Of a DNA stretch of 64,000 nucleotides, positions 56,011-64,000 are shown piece after piece (position 1 is the stretch's first letter; each line of letters begins with the position of its first letter). Both the position numbers and the translations under genes were made by a program. Under the pieces are notes generated by a model that was not told where the DNA came from, searched no databases, and worked only from the letters and a program-made list of their open reading frames with translations. Origin of the DNA: Streptomyces syringium (GTDB taxonomy: Bacteria > Actinomycetota > Actinomycetes > Streptomycetales > Streptomycetaceae). The stretch spans positions 5,539,501-5,603,500 of the forward strand of contig NZ_JAGIOH010000001.1 of assembly GCF_017876625.1 (NCBI RefSeq), written 5' to 3'.

Positions 56011-56047
56011 GGGGCGTGCCGGGCGGACCACCGCCCGGGCACGCCCC
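56011..56047. terminator. Terminator between esxA and the convergent DUF397 gene
   Basis: A 16-bp stem (56011-56026 with 56031-56047, one bulged G) and an ACCA loop lies 10 nt after each gene end. It should act in both directions. Confidence 0.82.
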
Positions 56048-56056
56048 ATCGCTGTA

Positions 56057-56293
56057 TCAGGGCTTGAGGTCGAACTCGCCGTCCCGGGCCCCGAGCACGA
56101 ACGCGCGCCACTCGCCCTCGGTGTAGCGCAACACGGTCTCCGGATCGGCGGACGACCGCATGGCCACGGCCCCATTGGCCAGATACGCGATCTCGACGCG
56201 CTCGTCGGAGGCGTCAGTACCGGGTGCGCTGAGCCACTCGGCGTCGGAGATGTCCATGGCGTACAGCTCGGCTTTTTCTTGTTCGTCAGCCAT
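56057..56293 (-). CDS. DUF397 protein, probably BldB-like
   Basis: This small acidic protein (78 aa) belongs to DUF397: EWLSAPGTD at the start, VEIAYLANGAVAMRSSADPETVL in the middle and WRAFVLGARDGEFDLKP at the end. Most DUF397 genes follow an XRE regulator; this one does not and instead sits beside the esx genes. I recall that the developmental gene bldB of S. coelicolor belongs to this family and lies next to its esx locus, so this is the likely orthologue, but I cannot confirm it from sequence alone. Confidence 0.75.
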   Translation of the reverse strand: MADEQEKAELYAMDISDAEWLSAPGTDASDERVEIAYLANGAVAMRSSADPETVLRYTEGEWRAFVLGARDGEFDLKP

Positions 56294-56317
56294 TTGTCGG
56301 GCTCCTTTGCGGGTCGG

Positions 56318-56956
56318 TCAAGTTACCTTGTGGAACGTTTCGGGGAGATTGGCGGTGTCGAGGCAGTCGAGCTGCCGGGCGATCTTTCGCGCGGCGGCGT
56401 TGAGGATGGTGATCCTGGCGTTTCGGCCTGCTTGGCCTGTGAGTTTGGTATTGGCGGTCCAAAGGCCGGCGCGCAATAGCTTACCGTCCGAGGTTGGTTT
56501 GCCGAGCGGGCAAGAAAAGTAGATGGTGGCGCCAAAATCATAAGCCTCACCGTGGACCCCAAGTGGATAGGGGGTGGTCTTGCTTCCTCTCTGCTTAGAG
56601 CGTGGGTTCAGCATCTTTGCGTCGAACCACTGGAAGTAGATGGCTACGGTGAACAGTCTGCTCTTCTCGACGTCAGCAGTGACTCGGCAGAGTTCGTGGT
56701 CGTCTTGCCCTCTATGCGATGCCTCCAGGCCTCTCAGGCGGGACGCAAACGACCCGATCGCCCTCGGGTGATGTTGCGTAAACTCCCTTAGTCCGGCGAG
56801 CGCATCGAGCTTGCCGGCGACTTTCGGCGGAAGTAGCGATTCGCAAACCTGGGCGGCTGGGAGCAGTCTCCCTCGCTGTTCGTTGCCGGTGGCGGAGCAG
56901 GATGTGATGCATAAGGCGAGCAGTGCGCACACGGTCGACCTTATTGAGTGCGCCAC
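56318..56956 (-). CDS. Putative lipoprotein with a TTA codon
   Basis: This protein (212 aa) has a type II signal peptide (STVCALLALCITSC, lipobox Cys) and a mature part with paired Cys residues, but I recognise no family. The Leu codon before the lipobox (CTC GCC TTA TGC) is TTA, which in Streptomyces needs the bldA tRNA, so expression may be development-linked. Codon use is visibly less G/C-rich than in neighbours. The GTG at 56956 follows GAAGGA; a TTG at 56965 is possible. It sits 5 nt after the large gene. Confidence 0.68.
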   Translation of the reverse strand: MAHSIRSTVCALLALCITSCSATGNEQRGRLLPAAQVCESLLPPKVAGKLDALAGLREFTQHHPRAIGSFASRLRGLEASHRGQDDHELCRVTADVEKSRLFTVAIYFQWFDAKMLNPRSKQRGSKTTPYPLGVHGEAYDFGATIYFSCPLGKPTSDGKLLRAGLWTANTKLTGQAGRNARITILNAAARKIARQLDCLDTANLPETFHKVT

Positions 56957-56961
56957 GGCTA

Positions 56962-59217
56962 TCAATCCTTCTCGTGAGGGTTGAGTCCGAGATACTCATT
57001 CGCGCTGGGGCCCCCGCTGAGATACATGCTCTTGATTTGATCCTTGAGGTTGCTGTTATTGGCCTCCCGGAAGAATTCGGAACTACTAGCGCTGAGGTAG
57101 GCGTGAAATGTCTCGGCGATTTCATTCTCGCCCGCACCGAAGAATTTATTCCTGTCAACCTTGGCTGCCTCATCCGGCGTCACCTCAACCGCCTCAGCCG
57201 CCCTGTCAAACCGCTGCCCCACATACGTATTCACCATCCCGCCGGCCGTCTCCCCCGCCAACGGCACGACCGAGACCCCCACCGCCGCCGCCCCCGGCAC
57301 CGGCAGGACCGCCACACCCGCCCCGATCGTGGCTCCCACGACCCACTTCTTCCACTCCGTCGACCGGGCCAAGCTCTTGTTGTTCTCCTCCGCATCATGC
57401 GTATGGTCCGCCGCCGCCTGTTCCACCCGGGCGTGGTCGAGGATGCCGCGCACCTCCGCTTCCGCCAGCAGCGCGCTGCGGCCGCGGACGTAACCCGCCT
57501 CGTCCGTCGCCGGGTTCGCGTCCAGCGCGCTCAACGTGTGCAGGTGCTCGGCCCGTGACACGTACCCGTGGGCCGTCTCGCTCTGGCCCAGCGTGCTGAG
57601 GAAGCCGATCGCGCCGTAGCGGCCGAACTCCGCACGGTCCTCGTACTTCGCCGGGAAGGCCACCGCGTCCTGGCCCACGCCGCGGTCGCCGATGCCGGAG
57701 ACGGCGTAGTTGAGGTCGTCGATGTACGCCGCTCCTATCGTGCCGAGGCTGTCGGCGATGCCCGACTGCCGGTGGATCAGGGAGTTGTCGTCGCCGTAGA
57801 CGTACGCGACCTGTTCCATCACCCTCGCCCCCGCCCCGCTCCGGCGGTCCGCGCCCGTCGCGGAGTCGTACGGGCTGCCCGTCGTCGCCGCCTCCAGCGC
57901 GTGACCCAGGGCGTTGTAGCCCGCGATCCTGCCGGAGTCGCCGGTGAAGGTGACGTCGGGGTGCCAGTGGCGGTCCTTGGCGAGGTACCAGAGGTTGTCG
58001 TTGACCTCGGACTTCTTGTCGACCGGGCCGACCGGGCCCGATACGCCCGCCGGCTGCTCGAAGAATTCCGCCGCGCCTTCCGGGCTGTGGCCCAGGGCCT
58101 GGAGGAAGCCCGTCATCGGGTCCTGGCCGCGGTCGTTCTTTCCGCCGTGGTAGGTGAGGTCCGCGGTGTTGGCGGGGTTCGTCCAGAAGGACAGGTCGCC
58201 GCTGTTGACCTTCTTGTCCATGCGGATGAGGGCTTCGCCGTACGCGGTGAGGAATTTTGCGTCGTACTCCCCGTGCCGCATGAGGTTGCTCATGACCTGG
58301 AAGCCCCAGGGGTTTCCCGCGGCGTCGGTGCCGATCCTCTTCCCGCCCGCCTCGATGACCCCCGCCTTCCAGGAGTCCATCGCCTGGCTGTCGACCTGTG
58401 TCGCCGAGGCCAGGGTGACGCCGAGACTCTCCTGAAGTCCCCGCAGCAGGTCCGCCCGGCCCCGGCCCGGGCCGACCTGCCGCGGGTCGGCCATCCCGGC
58501 CCAGAAGCGGAGGACGCCCTGAGGGCCGAGGGAGGTGGCGATGCGTTCACCGAAGAGCGGGTCGTCGCGGTGGGCTCCGAGCAGCGCGCACAGCCGGGCG
58601 AGCTCCGCGTCGCTCATGGCGGAGCCCTTGGCGGCCAGTTCCAGGGCCCGTTCCGCGTCCTTCTCGGCCTGTCGTCGGCCGGCGCGGTCGTAGCCGTCCT
58701 GGTTGAAGCCCCGGTCGCCCGAGCCGTTGGGGTCCTGGAGCAGCGCCCAGTAGAGGTCGTCGTCGGCCTCCGTGGCGGACCGCAGTGCCCGCGCCACCGT
58801 CTCGTTGTGTGCGGCGACCGTCTCCTGGTAGCCCTTGGTGAGGGCGGAGGAAACGGTCTCGGCGTACACGCGCCCGTCGTCGTTCTGCTTCAAGTGCTCG
58901 TCGCGGGCGACCGCTTCGGCGACCTGGTCCAGCGTCCTGCGTGCCGCGCGGAAGCGGCCGAGCGCGTAGTCGAGCACGGCGTGGACGCCCCGGGCCTCCT
59001 CGGCCGCGGCCAGCAGCTCCGTCCGGGTGCGGGCCAGGTTGCGGAAGCAGGCGGTGGCCGCCTCGCCCTCCCAGTCGCAGGCGTACAGCGGGTTCTCGAC
59101 CTCGTGGCCGAACTTCTCGCCCACGCCCTGGATCCTCTTCGGCAGGGCCTGCCACGCCTCGACCGCCGCCTCCAGGGCGGCCAGGTTCGCGTCTCGTAGG
59201 GTCCGGTAGCCCAGCAT
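56962..59217 (-). CDS. Large WXG-headed protein, putative type VII substrate
   Basis: This 751-aa protein has an N-terminal helical region with a WEG turn (Trp49-Glu50-Gly51 in CDWEGEAATACF), as in WXG100 proteins. A long central body with conserved aromatic blocks (WGFQVMSNLMRHGEYD, NLWYLAKDRHWHPDVTFTG) and a Gly/Ala/Val-rich stretch near 650 (VGATIGAGVAVLPVPGAAAVG) that could insert in a membrane follow. I recognise no catalytic motif. The plan (WXG head, long body, small partner gene next door) resembles ESX-exported effectors or structural substrates. ATG 59217. Confidence 0.75.
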   Translation of the reverse strand: MLGYRTLRDANLAALEAAVEAWQALPKRIQGVGEKFGHEVENPLYACDWEGEAATACFRNLARTRTELLAAAEEARGVHAVLDYALGRFRAARRTLDQVAEAVARDEHLKQNDDGRVYAETVSSALTKGYQETVAAHNETVARALRSATEADDDLYWALLQDPNGSGDRGFNQDGYDRAGRRQAEKDAERALELAAKGSAMSDAELARLCALLGAHRDDPLFGERIATSLGPQGVLRFWAGMADPRQVGPGRGRADLLRGLQESLGVTLASATQVDSQAMDSWKAGVIEAGGKRIGTDAAGNPWGFQVMSNLMRHGEYDAKFLTAYGEALIRMDKKVNSGDLSFWTNPANTADLTYHGGKNDRGQDPMTGFLQALGHSPEGAAEFFEQPAGVSGPVGPVDKKSEVNDNLWYLAKDRHWHPDVTFTGDSGRIAGYNALGHALEAATTGSPYDSATGADRRSGAGARVMEQVAYVYGDDNSLIHRQSGIADSLGTIGAAYIDDLNYAVSGIGDRGVGQDAVAFPAKYEDRAEFGRYGAIGFLSTLGQSETAHGYVSRAEHLHTLSALDANPATDEAGYVRGRSALLAEAEVRGILDHARVEQAAADHTHDAEENNKSLARSTEWKKWVVGATIGAGVAVLPVPGAAAVGVSVVPLAGETAGGMVNTYVGQRFDRAAEAVEVTPDEAAKVDRNKFFGAGENEIAETFHAYLSASSSEFFREANNSNLKDQIKSMYLSGGPSANEYLGLNPHEKD

Positions 59218-59232
59218 GGTCCGTGCCGTTCC

Positions 59233-59709
59233 CTACCTGTCGAACCCGTCGAGCCGGCTGAATCGGTCGAACGTGCCGCGCGTCCGCTGGTCGTCGGCGT
59301 GGAAGTCACGCGCCGCCGCACGCAGGGGCGCCGCGACCTCATGCTGCAGTGACCGCTCCAGCTCGTTCATCTGGGCCCGCCAGCGGTCGAGGAAGACCGC
59401 GAACGCGGGGGAGGAGCGAAACCCCTTGAGCCCCTCGGCGACCGAACCGGCCCCTCCCGTGCCGACAGCACGGTCGTCGGTCCTCCTGAAGGCCGCCCGC
59501 ACCTCATCCGCCTTGCCCGCCTTGTCCCGGAGGAAGGACGGGGAGACCCGTAAGCGGCGCGCACCCGCAGGCCCCATCCCGCCCGTCGCACCCGCCCCGC
59601 CCGTCGCGTCCTTCGAGCTCGCGAGCCGCATCGCCTCGGCCGTGGGCTGCCCGGAGCTGTCGTAGCGATGCGGGTTGAACCGGCGGTCCCACTCCTCGTC
59701 GAGCGCCAT
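59233..59709 (-). CDS. Small helical partner of the WXG-headed protein
   Basis: This protein (158 aa) is Ala/Arg/Gly-rich with a late helix (FAVFLDRWRAQMNELERSL) and RAAARDFHADD, and looks like a helical-hairpin partner or chaperone. There is no true WXG (it has WRA). The ATG at 59709 follows GGGGAGG, and the gene ends 15 nt before the large gene starts, so the two are co-transcribed. I recognise no named family. Confidence 0.7.
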   Translation of the reverse strand: MALDEEWDRRFNPHRYDSSGQPTAEAMRLASSKDATGGAGATGGMGPAGARRLRVSPSFLRDKAGKADEVRAAFRRTDDRAVGTGGAGSVAEGLKGFRSSPAFAVFLDRWRAQMNELERSLQHEVAAPLRAAARDFHADDQRTRGTFDRFSRLDGFDR

Positions 59710-59820
59710 GTCGCCTCCCCGGCACACGTGTTGGCAGGTGTGTACGACGCTAGCGCCCGGCCATGACACCCGGACCCGTTTCCGTGGATCTTCACCGGTG
59801 CCGTCACACCCGCCGTACGC

Positions 59821-62800
59821 TCACTCCGCCGGCAGCCACCCCGTCTGGATCAGCGCCGACCCCTGGCGCCGCGAGACGAAGACACCGCGGCCCGGCGGCA
59901 GGGGGCGGGGCTTCATGTCGCCCAGGAGCTCGCCCTCGCTCGGGTGGCCGGAGAGCAGCACACCCTGGGCGCCCAGCTCCTTGAAGCGCTGGATGAACGC
60001 CTCGTACGACGAGCGTCCGGCGCCCGCCGTGTTGCGGGCCAGGATGATGTTGACGCCCGCGTCACGCGCGAAGGGCAGATTGTCGAGCAGCACGCTCATG
60101 GGGTTGCCCGACGAGGAGGAGACCAGGTCGTAGTCGTCGATCACAACGAACGCCCGCGGCCCCTGCCACCAGCTGCGCGAACGCAACTGCTGCGGGGTGA
60201 CGTCCGGGCCGGGGATCCGGCCGGCGATGAGCGCGTTCATGTCGCCCATGTACTTCTCCAGGGCGTTCTGCGTGGTCGCGTACCCCACCAGATACGGCTC
60301 CGGGACGCACTCCAGCAGCCCGCGCCGGTAGTCGCCGACGCAGAACAGCGCCTCCTCAGGCGTGTACCGCTCGGTGAGCTGCTTGATGAGCAGCCGCAGC
60401 ATCGCCGTCTTCCCCGCCCCCGACTCGCCGAAGACGGCGAACAGCGGCTGCTGGTCGAAGTCGACGAAGAGGGGCTCCAGGTTCATCTCGTCGATGCCGA
60501 TGGCGACACCCCGCTCCGGTGCGGCGTTGCCCGCGGGCAACGACTCGGCCGGCAGCAGATGGGGGAGCATCCGTACCCGTGGCGCGTGCGGGCCGTGCCA
60601 GTGGCTCTCCACCGACCGGACGAAAGCGGCCGTGGCCTCCGCGAGGTCCTCGCCGCCGCCCGGCCGGCCGTCCACGCGCGGCACCGCGCCCAGGAAGTGG
60701 AGCGCCTCGGGCGTGATGCCGCGCCCCGGGGCGCCGACGGGGACGTTTCTGGCGCTCTTGCGGTCGACCTCGGAGTCGGTGGGGTCGCCGAGACGCAGTT
60801 CCAGACGGCTCAGCAGCTGGTCCTTGAGGGCCGCGCGCATCTCCATGTAGCGGGCGGCGGTGATCACCAGGTGCACGCCGAACCCGAGACCGCGGGCCGC
60901 GATGTCGGTGATGACGGGTTCGAGGTGCTCGAACTCCGTGCGGAAGGACTGCCAGCCGTCGATGAGCAGGAACACGTCGCCCCACGGCTCGTCCGGCAGC
61001 TGACCGGCCGCGCGTCGGCGCCGGTAGGTGGCGATGCCGTCGATGGCGTGGTCCCGGAAGAACGCCTCCCGCCGGTTCAGCACCCCCGCGACCTCGGCGA
61101 CCGTGCGCCGCACCTTGTCCGCGTCGAGCCGGGAGGCGACGCCGCCGACGTGCGGCAGGCCGTCGAGGGCGACCATGCCGCCACCGCCGAAGTCCAGACC
61201 GTAGAACTGCACTTCGGCCGGGGTGTGCGTGAGCGCGAAGGCGCCGACCATCGAGCGCAGCAGCGTCGACCTGCCCGAGCGCGGGCCGCCCAGGACCAGC
61301 ATGTGACCCGCGGCCCCCGAGAAGTCCCGGTGCAGCACGTCGCGCTTCTGCTCGAACGGCTTGTCCACCAGCCCCAGCGGTACGACCAGCCCGCCCGGCC
61401 GTCCGTAGCCGTCCGCGCTGAGGCCGCGGCCCTCCACCGGGGCGAGCGGCGGGAGCAGCTGGTCGAGCGAGGGCGCCTCGTCCAGGGGCGGGAGCCAGAC
61501 CTGATGGGCCGGCGGCCCCTGGCCGTCGAGGCGGCGGACGACGACATCGAGGACCGTGTCGGACAGGGCGTCGTCCGGCGCGTCGTCCCCGTCGTCCGGA
61601 CGGGCGGCGGACGGGTCCGGCGCGATGTGGGTGACGGGCACCGGGGCGGCCGTGAACAGCACCGGGCGGCGCTCGACGGTCAGGTCCGAGCCCGCCGGAC
61701 CGGGGGAGCCGGTGCGGTAGGGCGCCGAGACGTACGCCGCCTTGAACCGCGTCATCTCGTCCGTACCGAACTTGAGGTACCCCGAGCCGGGAATGGACGG
61801 CAGGTGGTACGCGTCCGGAACGCCCAGCGCCGTACGGGATTCGGCGGCCGAGAACGTCCGCAGCCCGACGCGGTACGACAGATACGTCTCCAGTCCGCGC
61901 AGCCGGCCCTCCTCCAGCCGCTGCGAGGCCAGCAGCAGATGCACGCCCAGGGAGCGGCCGATGCGGCCGATCTGGATGAACATGTCGATGAAGTCCGGCT
62001 TGGCCGTCAACAGCTCGCTGAACTCGTCGATCACCAGGACGAGTGAAGCGAGCGGCTCCAGCGGGGCACCGGCCAGCCGCGCCTTCTCGTAGTCGTGCGT
62101 GTTGGCGTAGTTGCCCGCCGAGCGCAGCAGCTCCTGCCGGCGCTGGAGCTCACCGGTGATGGAGTCCCGCATCCGGTCGACCAGCGTCAGATCGTCCGCG
62201 AGGTTGGTGATGACCGCGGCGACGTGCGGCAGCCGGGACATGCCCGTGAAGGTCGCGCCGCCCTTGAAGTCCGCGAGCACGAAGTTCAGCGTCTCCGAGG
62301 AGTGCGTGACGGCGAGCCCCAGCACCAGTCCGCAGCAGCTCGGACTTGCCGGAACCGGTCGCGCCGACGCAGAGGCCGTGCGGGCCCATGCCGTCCTGCG
62401 CCGCCTCCTTGAGGTCGAGCATGACGGGCGAGCCGTCCTCGCCGACGCCGATCGGCACCCGCAGCCGCTCCGCCGCCGACCGCGGCCGCCAACTGCGCGC
62501 GGTGTCCACCGAGCCCGCGTCGCCCAGGGAAAGCAGATCGGTGAAATCGAGGTTGGCGAGCAGCGGTTCGTCGTCGTCGCCACCGCCCGTCCGCAGCGGC
62601 GCGAGCTGCCGGGCCAGCGCCTCGGCGGCCTCCGGGGACAGCGTGTCCGGCTCCCCTTCGTACGCCGCGACCTGCGACTGGAGGCGCAGCCGCCCCGGGG
62701 TGACGATCACCGACAGCCCGCCGCGCTCCTCGTCGAGCTCGCCCGGGACCACCTCGACGACGGTGACGCCCTGCAGGCCCTCGGCGGCGGCGAAGGCCGA

Positions 62801-63778
62801 GTCCGGCGGCACCGTGGCGCCGTCCAGGACGACCACCACGTGCGGCTGGTCCAGCAGCGGCTGACCGTCCCGGCTGAACCGGGTACGCCCCTCCAGCCGC
62901 GGCGCCAGCAGCTCCTCCAGCTCACCGAGGTCGTCACCGATGGACCGCCGCGTGCCCGCGCCGTCGATCCGGCCCGGCACCTGCACATGCGGCAGCCACT
63001 TCGCCCACTCCCACCGCTCGGCCGCACCGCGCCCCGCGACGACCGCGACGACCAGGTCCTCCGGCGAGTGCAGCGTGGCGAGCTGCGCGAGCAGCGCGCG
63101 GGCCGTGCCGTGCACCGCCTCCGGCTCACCCGACAGGGTCACGTGGTAGAAGGCCCGCAACGACACCGCCACCGGCATGCCGTCCAACGAACCGTGCGTG
63201 GCGAGGAAACGCTGCATCGCACCGGCCGTCAGGGGCTCCAGCTCGTCCATCGGCGCCGTCTCGGGGGCCATCAGCGGGGTCGCGAGCTGCTGCGCGCCGA
63301 GCCCTATCCGGGCCTGCCCGAAGTCGTCGTCGCTCACCCGCCGCTCCCACACCCGGCTCCCCTCGGCGACCACCGACCACAGCTGCTCGGGCGCGGGGTG
63401 CGTATAGAACTGGGCGTCGCGCTGCGCGCGGGCGGTCCGCCGTACGGTCCTTCGCGTCTGCGCGAGGTATTTGAGGTAGTCGCGGCGCATGTCCGCCAGC
63501 TCGCCCTGGGTGCCCTGACGATGCCGGACGATCATGGTGATGGTCATGCCGAGCGTCGAGACCATCATCAGGACGCCCATGACCTTCATCATCGGGGCGG
63601 CCCCGGGCATGAAGAAGTACACCGCCGACGAAGCCATGCCCAAGGTGGGCAACAGCTGCATCAGCATGCCCTCCTGACGGCCGCGCGGCAGCTCGGGAGG
63701 AGACTCCAGCCGTAGTTCCGCGCTCGGCACCTCGGGCGGGAGAGCCCGCGGCTGGCGCTTGACGACGACCTGGCTCAC
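59821..63778 (-). pseudogene. eccC: EccC FtsK/SpoIIIE-type ATPase, interrupted by a 2-nt frameshift
   Basis: EccC is the motor ATPase of the ESX system. The first frame runs from GTG 63778 through two membrane helices and the first ATPase domain to Walker A GATGSGKS (472-479), then shifts at about 62329. The continuing frame carries VLGLAVTHSSETLNFVLAD, Walker B VLVIDEFSELL, the second domain (GGPRSGRST, Arg in place of Lys) and the third (GESGAGKT), and stops at 59821. Restoring two C residues in CGGAC(CC)TGGTG joins the frames as a 1,319-aa protein, the normal EccC length. It could be a sequencing error in a CCC run or a true mutation. GTG 63778 follows GAGG. Confidence 0.88.
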
Positions 63779-64000
63779 GGACTGCCTCAACCCCTCGACG
63801 CGGCAGGAAAGTTCCTCGTCCGGCGCCCCCGTGGCCCCGGCCTCCTCCGCGAGACGGTGATCCTATCGGCGTACGAACGTTCTCCCCGGGTAGGGTTGCC
63901 AGCCGCCCGTATGCACGAGCGAAGCCCGCCCACCGCCGTCGCGCGGCGAAAGCCGCACCCGCGGACAACCGAGGCGAACACGGCCACGCACGCGGCGCGG
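63779..64000. other. Upstream region of eccC, no gene seen
   Basis: No convincing gene lies in the last 222 nt. A -10-like TAGGAT on the minus strand (63860-63865) may belong to the eccC promoter, without a clear -35. eccD, the missing ESX core gene, is not in the window and may lie just beyond. Confidence 0.4.

Overview
The window is a high-GC actinobacterial chromosome segment, almost certainly Streptomyces. Third codon positions are strongly G/C, GTG and TTG starts are common, and the gene neighbourhoods (gabT/PucR/aldehyde dehydrogenase; dxr-protease-ispG-proS; rimP-nusA-ylxR-infB-rbfA-truB-ribF; a type VII secretion locus) are ones known together in Streptomyces. I saw no rRNA, tRNA, CRISPR array, insertion sequence or prophage.

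Region 1 (about 0.4-15.5 kb) is a polyamine/GABA region. A four-gene ABC transporter (potD, potA, potB, potC) runs by overlapping or close junctions into a DAO-type FAD amine oxidase. A small unknown protein and a PAP2 phosphatase follow. Next come gabT, a divergent membrane P-loop ATPase, a PucR-type regulator and an aldehyde dehydrogenase. Together they could import polyamines and oxidise them through GABA or related aldehydes towards succinate. The pucR-aldehyde dehydrogenase gap holds long degenerate GC-rich repeats.

Region 2 (15.6-30.7 kb) holds a quinone-reductase-like oxidoreductase, a NarL-type two-component system and a long acyl-CoA dehydrogenase. The isoprenoid/membrane-quality block dxr - site-2 protease - ispG follows, then two GNAT acetyltransferases and proS. 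A leftward set encodes a Tat lipoprotein, a DUF4439 ferritin-like protein and an APH-fold kinase.

Region 3 (30.8-43.8 kb) is the translation block: rimP, nusA, ylxR, infB, a DUF503 gene, rbfA, truB and ribF. The leader just before infB contains three tandem 11-bp repeats that form a chain of start/stop-coupled mini-ORFs. Between truB and ribF lies a 1,416-residue protein that joins a trypsin-like domain to a STAND-like NTPase. Its protease Ser reads as Thr and its Walker A Lys reads as Arg.

Region 4 (43.8-64 kb) is an ESX-type (type VII) secretion locus. It has an EspI/MinD-like ATPase with a repeat-rich Pro/Ala arm, a small partner gene, eccE, eccB, mycP, two tandem membrane-anchored PQQ-type beta-propeller proteins, two WXG100 genes (esxB, esxA), a DUF397 (BldB-like) gene, a TTA-containing lipoprotein gene, a large WXG-headed putative substrate with a small partner, and eccC. 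eccC is broken by an apparent 2-nt deletion just after its first Walker A motif. eccD is not in the window. The esxBA promoter region carries six ACTCA/TGAGT half-sites spaced roughly one helical turn apart.
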